In this document: positions 35,983-45,623 of the stretch, piece by piece
Position numbering within the stretch: the first letter of the stretch is position 1
How the letters are laid out: each line of letters begins with the position of its first letter
Source: Timaviella obliquedivisa GSE-PSE-MK23-08B
GTDB lineage: Bacteria > Cyanobacteriota > Cyanobacteriia > Elainellales > Elainellaceae
Length of the DNA: 64,000 nt
Reading direction: 5' to 3'
Assembly: GCA_019358855.1 (NCBI GenBank)
Contig: JAHHII010000001.1
Span: 496,001-560,000, forward strand
Position numbers and translations under genes: made by a program
Notes under the pieces: generated by a model
Told to the model about the DNA's origin: nothing
Databases searched by the model: none
Seen by the model: the letters and a program-made list of their open reading frames with translations, nothing else

Positions 35983-37083
35983 ATGAAGCTTCCTCAAAAA
36001 ATTCTCAACGCTCGACAAACTGTATCTTCCAAGATCAATAAACAACTGTTACCAACTCTTCAACAGTTTTGGACATGGACAGAGTTAGAAAAGAAGAAGC
36101 CATGGGATTACTTGGAGCTTTTAGTCGTTCCTCTTTTTTTAGCTTTAGCTACTTTATATATTAGCGATCAGTCTTCCCGTTCCCAGAAGAACGCTGACAT
36201 AGCTCGTGCTTCTCAAGAAAAGCTTGCTGCCCAATTAGAGTCCGAGAAGGATCAAAAATTGGCTGACCAGCGTTACCGACAAAATGCATTAGAGTCATAT
36301 CTTGACGATATGACATCACTAATTGAAAAGGGCTTACTCGACGAAACCAAAAATAAACAACTAAAAACTATTGCTAGAGCAAGAACAATTACTGCGTTGA
36401 AAATTTTAGATGGTGAGTCAAATCGGCTAGTCATTCAGTTCCTTCGGACTGCGGGATTATTTAGTAAATCTGACAACATTGCATCTTTACCCCCAGTGGA
36501 TCTATACAATGCTGATTTAAAGGGTGCTGATCTTGCAGGTGTTAATCTTAGTAGTTTGAGTCTTGGAAGGTCTTCATTTCAAGACTCAAATTTGAGTGGA
36601 GCCAATTTAAGTTTCTCTTATATGGGGAAAGTTAACTTCAATGGAGATAGGCTCAGTGTTAACTTCAATGGAGCTAATCTCAGTGGAGCGATAATAAGAG
36701 GCTCAGACTTGACTGATGCACAATTAGAAAATGCCAATTTAAGCAATGCAAATCTACAAGGTTCAACCTTGGAATACTCTAATTTGAGAAATGCAAATTT
36801 AACTAAAGCAAATCTACAAGGAGGAGGTAGTCGTGCGATGGCAAAGGATTACATCAATGGTAAACCTCCGGAACCTGCTAGGCTCTTTGGATCTGATTTG
36901 ACAAATGCTGATTTGAGAGGTGCAAATCTCAGTGGAGTTGACTTGACACAAGCTAGATTATCTGGTACTAATTTCCAAGGCGCTAACTTGGAAGGCGCAA
37001 ACATCCCTGAACTAACTTCTAGCTGGTTTTGTCGGACAATCATGCCAGATGGAACAGTAGCTAATCCCAACTGTGAGAAATAG
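35983..37083 (+). CDS. Membrane-anchored pentapeptide-repeat protein
   Basis: A 366-residue protein. A helix around residues 46-63 (LLVVPLFLALATLYI) is a single membrane anchor. A coiled coil (65-115) follows, then about 130 residues of helix, then A(D/N)LxX pentapeptide repeats from about 170 to 345, interrupted by loops (GGGSRAMAKDYINGKPPEP). Pentapeptide repeats form a right-handed beta-helix; function is unknown, though DNA-mimic and scaffold roles are known in the family. The gene is AT-rich compared with its neighbours. Confidence 0.85.
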   Translation: MKLPQKILNARQTVSSKINKQLLPTLQQFWTWTELEKKKPWDYLELLVVPLFLALATLYISDQSSRSQKNADIARASQEKLAAQLESEKDQKLADQRYRQNALESYLDDMTSLIEKGLLDETKNKQLKTIARARTITALKILDGESNRLVIQFLRTAGLFSKSDNIASLPPVDLYNADLKGADLAGVNLSSLSLGRSSFQDSNLSGANLSFSYMGKVNFNGDRLSVNFNGANLSGAIIRGSDLTDAQLENANLSNANLQGSTLEYSNLRNANLTKANLQGGGSRAMAKDYINGKPPEPARLFGSDLTNADLRGANLSGVDLTQARLSGTNFQGANLEGANIPELTSSWFCRTIMPDGTVANPNCEK

Positions 37084-37101
37084 GACAATTTTTGCGCCCA
37101 T

Positions 37102-37695
37102 TCAAGTATTCAAATACCCTGCCGCCACACATTCTTCGATCGCCTCTTCCACCATCGACCACAGAGCAGGCGCGCCGACTTCTACAGGACGCATTCGTGC
37201 AACCACGCGATCGCGCCTAATCCCGTACTTGCGCCAAGTGCCACCCTGGTTTTGCTGATTGAGTAAGAAAGGCTGAATTCGATCGAGGGCTGCTGCAAAT
37301 TGGGCAGTTGGGGTTTGTTGGGCTTCAAACTCGTTCCAGAGCGATCGTAGTTCGTTGCCTTGATCGGCAGGAAGTAGCCCAAATAATCTTTCGGCGGCTC
37401 GTTCTTCTCGTTTTGCTTTGTTTCTGTTGCCTACTTCGTCGAACGCAAACGTGTCGCCTGCATCAATTTCGACGATATCGTGAATCAGCAGCATTTTAGT
37501 GGCGTGGAGTAGGTCGGTTTCGGGTGGGGCGTACTCGATCAGTACCGTTGCCATCAGAGCGATGTGCCAGGAATGTTCGGCGGTGTTTTCGGGGCGCGAT
37601 CGATCGGAAATGTAGGTTTGGCGAAGGATTTGCTTGAGGCGATCGATTTCGATAATGAAGGCGATTTGTTGAGTAAGGCGGCTGGTTTTTCCCAT
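37102..37695 (-). CDS. HD-domain phosphohydrolase, YfbR-like
   Basis: A 197-residue HD protein. The metal ligands are in ENTAEHSWH, LLIHDIVEIDAGDT and AALDRIQPFL, the order found in the YfbR/5'-deoxynucleotidase group. It dephosphorylates dNMPs in E. coli; here the exact substrate is inferred. It is convergent with the pentapeptide gene. Confidence 0.88.
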   Translation of the reverse strand: MGKTSRLTQQIAFIIEIDRLKQILRQTYISDRSRPENTAEHSWHIALMATVLIEYAPPETDLLHATKMLLIHDIVEIDAGDTFAFDEVGNRNKAKREERAAERLFGLLPADQGNELRSLWNEFEAQQTPTAQFAAALDRIQPFLLNQQNQGGTWRKYGIRRDRVVARMRPVEVGAPALWSMVEEAIEECVAAGYLNT

Positions 37696-37761
37696 GAGTT
37701 ACTGAATTCAGTACAGGGGAAGCGTATCAGAAGAACGCCTTCTTTTATGGGAAAAATCGCA

Positions 37762-38106
37762 TCAGTAATTCAAGAATAACGTGTCAAATGCAGCATCGGT
37801 GAGCTTTGTGGGCTGACGGGCTGGCAGCGGAGACGCTGGTACTTGCGGGCTATCTGAATTTGCCGGAGTTGCTTCTGCATCTCGAACCTGGTGTGCTGTT
37901 TGCTCTAAAGCTACAATGTGCTGTTCTAGAATAGTGAGGCGATCGCAAATTTGTTGGCGGCGATCGTCCATGCCTTCTAGCTCTTGTCGGAGCCGTTTTT
38001 TTTCAATGACTAATTTATAAATATCTAGGTAAGCCGCTGCCTCGGTTTGTTGCCGGGGCATGGTGCTAATTTTAGGACGAATTTGACCTTTAGGAATGCG
38101 CAGCAT
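37762..38106 (-). CDS. Small coiled-coil hypothetical protein
   Basis: A 114-residue protein with a basic N terminus (MLRIPKGQIRPKISTM), a helical segment 25-70 (AAAYLDIYKLVIEKKRLRQEL, then RLTILEQHIVALE) and a Pro/Ser-rich tail. The helix recalls the GvpV-like proteins of gas vesicle clusters, but no other gas vesicle gene is in the window, so this is only a guess. Confidence 0.5.
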   Translation of the reverse strand: MLRIPKGQIRPKISTMPRQQTEAAAYLDIYKLVIEKKRLRQELEGMDDRRQQICDRLTILEQHIVALEQTAHQVRDAEATPANSDSPQVPASPLPARQPTKLTDAAFDTLFLNY

Positions 38107-38258
38107 AGGAGGGAACCTAATTTTGTCCTAGTGTGCCCTTGCTCTGAAAATTTTCATCGCCGCCAATTTCTAAACTTTTGCAACGTCGTACTCCGAGCTA
38201 CAGTTTAGAAGTTTGGGGTAGCTGACAATGAGGCAAAACTCTGCACAGTTCCTTTGCC

Positions 38259-39968
38259 ATGAAGTCTTTTGCTATGAAGCCCCGAATTATTGTTTGTGGT
38301 TTAGGTCGAACGGGTTATCAAGTTTTTCGCTTGCTTCAGCAGCAGGGTGCAACCGTAATCGGAATCCATTCTCAGCCGCTGTCGTCACATGAGCGAGATG
38401 ACAATATTATCTTGGGAGAATTATCAGCAGCAGCAACGCTGATTGCAGCAGGAATTCGGGATGCAGATACGTTGGTGATTGTGCATGACGATGACGCGGT
38501 GAATTTGTCAGTGTTAACTCAGGCACGGGTGTTAAACCCTTATATTCGTGTAGTTAATCGGTTATTTAATGCGAGCTTGGGCGATCGCCTTGACCATTCA
38601 TTATCCGATCATTTCAGCATGAGCGTGTCGGCATTATCGGCTCCTATTTTTGCATTTGCGGCGTTGGGCAATCGGGCAATTGGACAGTTGCAATTGTTCA
38701 ATCAAACCTGGGCAATTCGAGAAGAATATGTAGACGAAGGGCATCCCTGGCTGGGGCAAAAACTAAGCGAACTTTGGGAAGATCGATCGCGGATGTTAAT
38801 CTATTATTTACCTGCCTATAGCCAGATGGATTTAGTCGCGGCGGTGGTGAGTGGACAATCATTGCAAGTGGGCGATCGCCTAATTATTGCCACCCAACCG
38901 AAGCCGCAAACAGTTCAACGGACTTTGAAGCAAAAGCTTTCTGGATTATTAGCAGGTCTACAAACTTTTCACATTCACATTAAACCAACTATTCTAGTTT
39001 CGTTAGCATTACTGTTCACAATTTTTATTGCCACGTTGACTTATACCGTTACCAATTTCCGTATTTCAGCGATCGATGCGCTCTACTTTTCAGTTGGCAT
39101 GATTACAGGCGCGGGCGGTGGCGAACAGGTTGCAGAGCAAGCGCCTGATAGCGTTAAATTTTTTACTATTGTGATGATGCTAATTGGTGCAGCGGTGGTT
39201 GGAATTTTCTATGCATTGCTCAATGATTTTGTCTTAGGAACCCGCTTTCATCAGCTGTGGAACACGGCTCAAATCCCTCATCGAGGGCATTACATTGTCT
39301 GTGGGTTGGGCGGGACAGGCATGAATGTCATGAGCCAACTTTGTGCAAACGGGTGCAGTGTGGTGGTCATTGAGCGAGATGCTAATAATCGTTTTTTAAA
39401 TGCGGCGCGATCGCTCAAAGTTCCAGTTATTCATAGTGATGCTAATTTGCTGCCTACACTTCAGCTAGTTCGTTTAACAGAGGCAGCAGCAGTTTTGGTA
39501 ACGACGAGTAATGATGTCACCAATTTGGAGATTGCGCTGACGGTCAAAGGAATTGCACCCAAAGTGCCTGTTATTGTGCGTAACCAAAACCCTCAATTTG
39601 CGCCCTTAGCCCAGCAGGTATTTGATTTTGAGGCAGTGTTAAGTCCGGCAGAGTTGGCGGCTCCTTCCTTTGCGGCGGCGGCTCTGGGTGGGCGAATTTT
39701 GGGGACGGGGGTAACGGCAGACATTCTTTGGGTAGCGCTGGCGACAATGATTACTCCGGCTCATCCGTTCTGTGGCAAACGGGTGCAGGATGTGGCAATG
39801 GATGCTGATTTAGTGCCGCTCTATTTGGAAACGGAGCGTCAAACCATGCACGGGTGGAAGTTACTAGAAATGGAGTTATCGATTGGAGATGTTCTGTATT
39901 TAACAATTCCAGCAATGCATCTCGATCGATTATGGCGAGGGGCACGGCAGAAGCTGAATTTTGGGTAG
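38259..39968 (+). CDS. RCK-pore-RCK ion channel-like protein
   Basis: A 569-residue protein with a TrkA-N/RCK domain at the N terminus (IIVCGLGRTGYQ, 1-210), two transmembrane helices (about 242-263 and 300-322) flanking a pore loop, and a second RCK domain (IVCGLGGTGMNV, about 345-565). The order resembles a potassium channel, but the pore loop reads SVGMITGAGGGE instead of TVGYGD, so potassium selectivity is doubtful. A start at the second Met (residue 6) is also possible. Confidence 0.87.
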   Translation: MKSFAMKPRIIVCGLGRTGYQVFRLLQQQGATVIGIHSQPLSSHERDDNIILGELSAAATLIAAGIRDADTLVIVHDDDAVNLSVLTQARVLNPYIRVVNRLFNASLGDRLDHSLSDHFSMSVSALSAPIFAFAALGNRAIGQLQLFNQTWAIREEYVDEGHPWLGQKLSELWEDRSRMLIYYLPAYSQMDLVAAVVSGQSLQVGDRLIIATQPKPQTVQRTLKQKLSGLLAGLQTFHIHIKPTILVSLALLFTIFIATLTYTVTNFRISAIDALYFSVGMITGAGGGEQVAEQAPDSVKFFTIVMMLIGAAVVGIFYALLNDFVLGTRFHQLWNTAQIPHRGHYIVCGLGGTGMNVMSQLCANGCSVVVIERDANNRFLNAARSLKVPVIHSDANLLPTLQLVRLTEAAAVLVTTSNDVTNLEIALTVKGIAPKVPVIVRNQNPQFAPLAQQVFDFEAVLSPAELAAPSFAAAALGGRILGTGVTADILWVALATMITPAHPFCGKRVQDVAMDADLVPLYLETERQTMHGWKLLEMELSIGDVLYLTIPAMHLDRLWRGARQKLNFG

Positions 39969-40055
39969 GGCTTGGGGCTATAAATTTCTAGGTATTGCTG
40001 CGCGATCGCCTGACACTATAATGAAAAAGCTTTTCTAAACGGAGTGAAGCGACCT

Positions 40056-40667
40056 ATGACTAATCTTGTAATTCAATTTGCACAGATGCCATTGCCGATC
40101 GATCTCTCTTCCCTGACTGCAATGGCGAAGATGAGCGATCAACAGTTTTATGAATTTTGTCGCACCAATCCTGAACTGCGAATTGAACGCAATGCTGCTG
40201 GAGAAGTGATTGTTATGCCACCTGCTTTTGCTGATACTGGAAACCGCAACTTCAAAATTTCGCAACAGATGGGCAACTGGGCGGATGAAGATGGGACAGG
40301 AGAACCATTTGATTCTAGTACGGGTTTCACATTACCTAATGGGGCAATTCGGTCTCCTGATGCCGCGTGGATTTTATCCGATCGCTGGAATGCTTTGGCA
40401 TCTGAGGAAAAAACATCTTTTGCGCCGATCGCACCGGATTTTGTGGTGGAATTACGTTCGAGTAGTGACCGCCTAAAAACTCTGCAAGATAAGATGGCGG
40501 AATATATTGAAAATGGTGTGCGGTTAGGACTATTGATCGATCGCAAGAACTGTCAGGTTTATGTTTATCGTCCTGATCAAGACGTAGAAGTTTTAGATCA
40601 TCCTGAAGCCGTGAGTTGTGAACCGGAGATGCCAGGGTTTGTTCTCAAGATGGGGAAAATTTGGTAA
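40056..40667 (+). CDS. Uma2-family putative endonuclease
   Basis: A 203-residue DUF820/Uma2 protein of the PD-(D/E)xK nuclease superfamily: SPDAAWI, then PDFVVELRSSSD, DKMAEYIENGVRLGLLIDRKN and the C-terminal PGFVLKMGKIW. These proteins are extremely abundant in cyanobacteria, with unknown targets. The ATG at 40056 follows GGAG at 40041; a GTG at 40044 is less likely. Confidence 0.9.
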   Translation: MTNLVIQFAQMPLPIDLSSLTAMAKMSDQQFYEFCRTNPELRIERNAAGEVIVMPPAFADTGNRNFKISQQMGNWADEDGTGEPFDSSTGFTLPNGAIRSPDAAWILSDRWNALASEEKTSFAPIAPDFVVELRSSSDRLKTLQDKMAEYIENGVRLGLLIDRKNCQVYVYRPDQDVEVLDHPEAVSCEPEMPGFVLKMGKIW

Positions 40668-40723
40668 AGACAAGTTGTTGGTAACAACAAGTTGATCATG
40701 ATCAAGATAGTGGTAAAGACATA

Positions 40724-40833
40724 CTACGCGACGACTTTCGCCCTGACAGCAATGTTGATATATTATCGTTCTTGACCCTGATGCTAGAACGCATCTGAGC
40801 CTCATAGATTTAGTCAGAATGGAATACCACTAA
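40724..40833 (+). pseudogene. Frameshifted remnant of an MNT nucleotidyltransferase
   Basis: From 40724 one frame reads LRDDFRPDSNVDIL, the catalytic segment of MNT antitoxins. At about 40770 the reading continues in another frame as LDPDARTHLSLIDLVRMEYH and stops at 40833. The GS motif upstream and the C-terminal quarter are missing. This is a decayed antitoxin gene, with no HEPN partner nearby. Confidence 0.75.
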
Positions 40834-40855
40834 GCAGCAAGAATCGAACTTGCAG

Positions 40856-42268
40856 CTAAAGCTTCTGAAGCTTTACCTCTACAACGGTTCCCAGCAATAT
40901 ATTAGATTTGATTTCTAACGTGCCGCCGTGCGCCTCAACAATACGTTTCACGATCGCTAGCCCTAATCCATTTCCCGTCGCTTTAGTGGTAAAAAAAGGC
41001 TTAGTGATCTGTTCAATTTTATCAGCAGGAATAGGTTCGCCCCCGTTACGAACTTTAATGCTGATTTCTTCCGCCATTAGTTGAACGCTCCAGTAAACCG
41101 TTTCGTTCTCGTTCACTGCTTCACAAGCATTACAAATTAAATTGATGAACACCTGCTTTAGTTTATCCTTGTCTCCTTGAATCACAGCAGGCGTATTAGC
41201 AGGCGTAAATCTGATGTGCTTGCCGTGAGTAGCAGGCATCTCTCGAAGCATCTCTAACATTTCGCTGATTAATAGGTTTAGATCTAGCTCAATGATGTTC
41301 AGCGTTTGGCACTTGGTGTAGTTCAGAATTTCATTTAGCAAACGTTGCAGGCGATCGGCTTCTTCCAGGGCAAGATTGAGGCGAAATTGGGCTACAGCAG
41401 GTAAATCTATCTTCTGAAAAGATTGAAGTCCCATTAGAACTGTAGTGAGCGGATTACGAACTTCATGGACAATCATGGCAGAGAGTTCCCCGACTTCGGC
41501 AAGGTTAGCAAGGGCACTTTCGGCTTGTTTACGCTCAGCGATCGCTGCCGACACTTGCTGATACATTTGGCTAAAGGCAGCAATCACATCTCCGAGTTCG
41601 TCGTGCCGCTGGGTTTGTAAAGATTCAAAAGGCGGGGGAGCTTCGTCTTGCAGAACAGCGGTTCCTGCATTTAACAAATCTTTCCGCAATAACATAATGG
41701 GTGTAATGAGCAGCGGCTCTAAAGCGACTAAAGTAGCAATGGTAACAAAAATAGAAATAATCAAAACAAGTCCAGCAATGCGTCCAATAAAGGCAATAAT
41801 ATCGGTTTGCACTGAAGTGGCATTATGACGAATAATCAGGACATATTGCCCTTCAAGGGGAGCGATCGCCCAAGCCGCATCATATTCATGACGTTGATAC
41901 AGATTAGCGCCAGGATTTGCTTGAACAGCGGTAAAACTAAGCTGTGGCATTTTGCCAAAGGTGCCGACTAGGGTGCTGTCGGGACGATACAGCGCGCCTC
42001 CCAAAATTTTAGGGTTAAGGATGCTTTGTTGCAGCCGATCTAACACTTGGCGATCGGTTGTTCCAGCAGGCAGCATCCTGAGTGCGCCCGAAGTCTCGGC
42101 AGCAGAAATTTCTTTAAGCTGCGACAATAGCTCTTGCTGACGGCGGTAAATGGAGGGCAACAAAATCAACGCTTCAATCAGCACAATACTGGCAAATACC
42201 GACAACACAATCTGCCGAGATAAGCGTGCCTGAAACAGATGTCGTAATGCCAGTCGTCGAGAAGCCAA
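40856..42268 (-). CDS. Membrane sensor histidine kinase
   Basis: A 470-residue kinase: TM1 (about 20-40), a periplasmic sensor of some 125 residues, TM2 (about 163-185), HAMP-like region, HisKA with VHEVRNP (phosphoacceptor His about 269), and HATPase with N box INLICNACEA, TKPFF and GNGLGLAIV. It is a NtrB/ZraS-type family member. The start is a TTG at 42268, supported by AGAGG eight bases upstream; no ATG follows until far inside. No response regulator is adjacent. Confidence 0.9.
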   Translation of the reverse strand: MASRRLALRHLFQARLSRQIVLSVFASIVLIEALILLPSIYRRQQELLSQLKEISAAETSGALRMLPAGTTDRQVLDRLQQSILNPKILGGALYRPDSTLVGTFGKMPQLSFTAVQANPGANLYQRHEYDAAWAIAPLEGQYVLIIRHNATSVQTDIIAFIGRIAGLVLIISIFVTIATLVALEPLLITPIMLLRKDLLNAGTAVLQDEAPPPFESLQTQRHDELGDVIAAFSQMYQQVSAAIAERKQAESALANLAEVGELSAMIVHEVRNPLTTVLMGLQSFQKIDLPAVAQFRLNLALEEADRLQRLLNEILNYTKCQTLNIIELDLNLLISEMLEMLREMPATHGKHIRFTPANTPAVIQGDKDKLKQVFINLICNACEAVNENETVYWSVQLMAEEISIKVRNGGEPIPADKIEQITKPFFTTKATGNGLGLAIVKRIVEAHGGTLEIKSNILLGTVVEVKLQKL

Positions 42269-42309
42269 TTCTTTTACCTCTTGCTGTCATCCGAAAGGCT
42301 AATCATAAT

Positions 42310-42354
42310 AAAGCCGATTATGGTAAAGCCGATTATAGTAAAGCCGACTATGGA
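42310..42354. repeat. Three tandem copies of a 15-bp unit
   Basis: AAAGCCGATTATGGT, AAAGCCGATTATAGT and AAAGCCGACTATGGA in tandem, in the 212-bp region between the divergent kinase and EI24 genes. It may be operator-like or a simple slippage repeat. Confidence 0.8.
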
Positions 42355-42480
42355 ATATCTCAGTTTTGCATGACGATCGCAATTTTCGATCGATCAACCT
42401 ATGGGGATTGAGCCTACTGGCAATGAATTGTAAACTTTCCTCAAAGCCCATTCAAAACTTCAGAGCCCTACTGTTTCCCC

Positions 42481-43473
42481 ATGACTTCAGATCCTAACCA
42501 TAAGTTCATCGTTAAGCGTGGGCCTGGTAGCTTCTTTGCAGGCGCAGTGTACCCTTTCCGGGCACTGGCTTTGTTTGCAAAAACGCCTCGCCTGCGCCGA
42601 TATGTGTTGTTTCCCATTGCAGTTAACCTGTTGGTGGGTGGCACAATTTATGCAGCACTGCTGTTTGCTGGATTCCGGGCGATCGACACTATTGTTGCCG
42701 ACGTGCCCAACTGGACAGGCAATTTAGCGCACCTTTCTCCCCATCTCCCCGCCATTCCACCCATTAGCCTGCCGCAGGTCAGCTTATCACCTGGGCAGAT
42801 GAGTTTCCCCGATTGGTTGCCCCATTGGAATCTTGCGCTCCCCGATTGGCAACTGCCGAGTCTACCAAGCTGGAATCTTCGCGCCCCCGGTTGGGCGATC
42901 GCCATTGCCGATACCCTGGGAGCTTCGTTCCTGTGGATTTTGCGCTTGCTGCTAGTGCTGATCTTGTTGCTGGTTACAGGGTTTATTTTTCTTCAGTTTG
43001 GGGTGCTGCTGGGTGCGCCTTGGTATGGCAAACTGTCGGAGGAACTGGAACTGCTAAAACTGGGCAAGTTACCGCCTATGGATTCAAGCCTTAGCCGGAC
43101 GGTTCAGGATGTGGGGCGGGCAATTTTGTATGAATTGAAAAAGCTGGTGCTGTTGATTTCAGTTGGGCTGCCCTTGCTGCTATTTAACTTTCTGCCTGGA
43201 ATTGGCACCGCGATCGCCTCTGTGGGTTACCTGACTCTCACTGCAACGATCGTTTGCCTCGATTTCTTTGACTCTGCTCTCGAGCGACGGCGATTGCGGT
43301 TTCGGCAAAAATTAGGCGTGGTGCTGCGAAGCTTGCCTGCCAGTGCGGCATTTGGACTCGTCTGTCTGGTGTTGGTCAGTGTGCCCTTGATTAATTTGCT
43401 GGCAATTCCAGTGTGTGTGGCAGCAGGAACTTTGTTTTTTTGCGATCGCATTCAACCCTGGCTTGACCCCTAA
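42481..43473 (+). CDS. EI24-domain membrane protein (CysZ-like)
   Basis: A 330-residue integral membrane protein with hydrophobic segments near 43-63, 150-180, 220-250 and 285-315. The N-terminal AVYPFRALALFAKTPRLRRY and the LGAPWYGKLSEELE motif identify the EI24/CysZ family. An insert of about 70 residues rich in Pro, Trp and Leu (LPSLPSWNLRAPGW) extends the first loop. CysZ takes up sulfate in E. coli; for this subgroup the substrate is unknown. Confidence 0.87.
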   Translation: MTSDPNHKFIVKRGPGSFFAGAVYPFRALALFAKTPRLRRYVLFPIAVNLLVGGTIYAALLFAGFRAIDTIVADVPNWTGNLAHLSPHLPAIPPISLPQVSLSPGQMSFPDWLPHWNLALPDWQLPSLPSWNLRAPGWAIAIADTLGASFLWILRLLLVLILLLVTGFIFLQFGVLLGAPWYGKLSEELELLKLGKLPPMDSSLSRTVQDVGRAILYELKKLVLLISVGLPLLLFNFLPGIGTAIASVGYLTLTATIVCLDFFDSALERRRLRFRQKLGVVLRSLPASAAFGLVCLVLVSVPLINLLAIPVCVAAGTLFFCDRIQPWLDP

Positions 43474-43539
43474 CGCTTGTCCTTTGTCCCTCATTCTTGG
43501 TATGAAAAATAGAACAATGATCCATCACTCCTAACGCTC

Positions 43540-45126
43540 ATGGTCTACGCGATTGACTTCGGTACAAGCAACACCGTCATTACCCGCTGGAATGCTGCGA
43601 CTCAGCAGCCAGAAACCCTGACGCTTCCGGGATTTTCGCTGAAGCTGGCAGAGAATCCGCCGTTGGTGCCAAGCCTGCTGTACGTAGAAGACGGCAGTTC
43701 TGGCAAAGTTACTGTAGGTCAAATGGTGCGCGATCGCGGACTCGACTTAAGTGGCGATCGGCGGTTTTTTCGCAACTTCAAGCGCGGTATTGGTGCAGAA
43801 ATCCAGGGCTTTTTGCCAGAGTTAGATGGGGCTACTATCAGCTTTGAGCAAGCAGGTACCTGGTTCTTAACAACTCTTCTGCAACAGCTTCAAGCCACCG
43901 ATCCAACCCTTGACTCGCTCGTTTTTACGGTGCCTGTAGACAGCTTTGAGGCGTATCGCAATTGGTTAACTCAGGTTTGTCGATCGCTGCAAGTAAGTCA
44001 GGTGCGGATACTGGATGAACCCACAGCAGCAGCTTTGGGCTACGGGCTGAAAGAACAAAGGACTGTGCTAGTCGTTGATTTTGGCGGCGGCACTCTGGAT
44101 TTGTCTTTAGTAAAACTGGAAGGTAGACCGGAGCAAAAGCCTGTCGGATTTTTGCTGAAGTGGGGGCAGAAAGTGCTGGAGGAATCAGCACAGCGCCCAA
44201 AAATTGCGCGTGTTTTGGCAAAGGCAGGACAGAACTTAGGTGGGGCAGATATTGATCAATGGTTAGTGAATCATTTTGCAACGACTCAAGGACTAGCAGC
44301 GACATCGCTAACGTTACGATTAGCAGAACGTCTTAAAATACAGCTTTCGCAACAGACTGAAGCCACTGAAGTTTACTTTAATGATGAAACGTTTGAAAGC
44401 TATGAGCTACAAATCAATCAAGATCACTTTAATCAATTATTAGCAGAGAATCAGTTTTTTACCCGTCTTGATGAATCAATGAGCCAAGTATTGCAACAGG
44501 CTCGTCGTCAAGGATTAGAGCCTGCGGACATTAACGCAGTTTTACTGGTGGGTGGTACTTCCCAAATCCCTGCGGTGAAAGCCTGGGTTGAACAGTATTT
44601 CTCACCCGAAAAAATTCGTTCAGAGCGACCCTTTGAGGCGATCGCCCAGGGTGCATTGCAAATTTCTCAGGGTATAGAAGTAAAGGATTATCTCTACCAC
44701 AGCTACGGCATCCGCTACTGGGACAAACGCAACAACCGCCACGCCTGGCATCCTTTAATCAACGAAGGGCAGCCCTACCCCATGCCGCAGCCCGTAGAAC
44801 TTTTCCTGGGCGCGTCTACCGAAAACCAACCCAGCATTGAATTAATCATGGGCGAATTGGGCACAGAAACGGGCGGCACAGAAGTATTTTATGATGGCGA
44901 TCGCCTCATCACTCGTTCCTCCTCCGGTGCCTCTGTAGCAAAGCCGCTGAATGATAGCGTTGAAGCTCGAACCATTGCCCAACTCACTCCTCCTGGTTAT
45001 CCGGGGAGCGATCGCATTAAAGTATTGTTTTGGGTTGATGAATCTCGGTTTTTGAGAATGACGGTCGAAGATTTATTAACCGCAGAAACGCTGCTAGAAA
45101 ACCAGGCAGTGGTGCGGCTGAGTTAA
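43540..45126 (+). CDS. Hsp70-like ATPase without the peptide-binding domain
   Basis: A 528-residue actin-fold ATPase: phosphate 1 motif AIDFGTSNT, connect region DEPTAAALGYG, phosphate 2 motif VVDFGGGTLDLS and adenosine motif LVGGTSQIPAV. Residues 400-528 replace the substrate-binding domain of DnaK with a short beta domain. Such Hsp70-like proteins are common in cyanobacteria and of unknown role. Confidence 0.9.
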   Translation: MVYAIDFGTSNTVITRWNAATQQPETLTLPGFSLKLAENPPLVPSLLYVEDGSSGKVTVGQMVRDRGLDLSGDRRFFRNFKRGIGAEIQGFLPELDGATISFEQAGTWFLTTLLQQLQATDPTLDSLVFTVPVDSFEAYRNWLTQVCRSLQVSQVRILDEPTAAALGYGLKEQRTVLVVDFGGGTLDLSLVKLEGRPEQKPVGFLLKWGQKVLEESAQRPKIARVLAKAGQNLGGADIDQWLVNHFATTQGLAATSLTLRLAERLKIQLSQQTEATEVYFNDETFESYELQINQDHFNQLLAENQFFTRLDESMSQVLQQARRQGLEPADINAVLLVGGTSQIPAVKAWVEQYFSPEKIRSERPFEAIAQGALQISQGIEVKDYLYHSYGIRYWDKRNNRHAWHPLINEGQPYPMPQPVELFLGASTENQPSIELIMGELGTETGGTEVFYDGDRLITRSSSGASVAKPLNDSVEARTIAQLTPPGYPGSDRIKVLFWVDESRFLRMTVEDLLTAETLLENQAVVRLS

Positions 45127-45175
45127 ACTTCTAGGAATTAGCCTGGTCAATAAAATTCAGGATTCTTGAGTGACG

Positions 45176-45583
45176 CTATTTTAAGGTGAGGGTGCCCTGT
45201 TCATTGACCCGATACTCTTTGCCAACATAGCCTGTACGATTATAGAAAACTTGATGAATGTACTGATCCAGTTCAACCTCATCAGGAATTTGGGGACGGT
45301 AGTAATCCTTAATTTGTTCTTCAACTCCTAGCTCATTGAGGCGATCGTGAAGTGCCTGATTATCGCTTTGAAAATATGCCGTTAGAGCAGGTTTATCTTG
45401 CAAAAAGGTTAGGATAACTGACGACGGGACACCACCAATCAACAACCCCCCTGAAAAAAACCAAACTGTAGACAGCCCCAAGCAGATCACGGTTATCAGC
45501 GTCACAATCCGCCTTAAAATGGCTGGTGTTTGAGAAGATTTCTCCTGATTGCGCGATCGCTTTGATTGTTCAAGCTGTCCCAT
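45176..45583 (-). CDS. Single-pass membrane hypothetical protein
   Basis: A 135-residue protein with a basic N terminus, one membrane helix (about 23-48, ILRRIVTLITVICLGLSTVW) and an extracytoplasmic-like helical domain ending YVGKEYRVNEQGTLTLK. GGAGG lies five bases before the ATG at 45583, so longer upstream starts are rejected. It is divergent from the aminotransferase (40 bp). Family not recognised. Confidence 0.7.
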   Translation of the reverse strand: MGQLEQSKRSRNQEKSSQTPAILRRIVTLITVICLGLSTVWFFSGGLLIGGVPSSVILTFLQDKPALTAYFQSDNQALHDRLNELGVEEQIKDYYRPQIPDEVELDQYIHQVFYNRTGYVGKEYRVNEQGTLTLK

Positions 45584-45623
45584 TCGTTCCTCCCACCTAA
45601 TAATTTCTAACCCTACCTTAGCC

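Noticed and set aside
37762-38106. Gas vesicle protein call
   Set aside because: Only a vague helix resemblance and no other gvp gene is present, so it was left as hypothetical.
42310-42354. Three 15-bp repeats as iterons or a replication origin
   Set aside because: Only three copies, with no initiator gene or AT-rich unwinding region nearby; better seen as slippage or a local operator.
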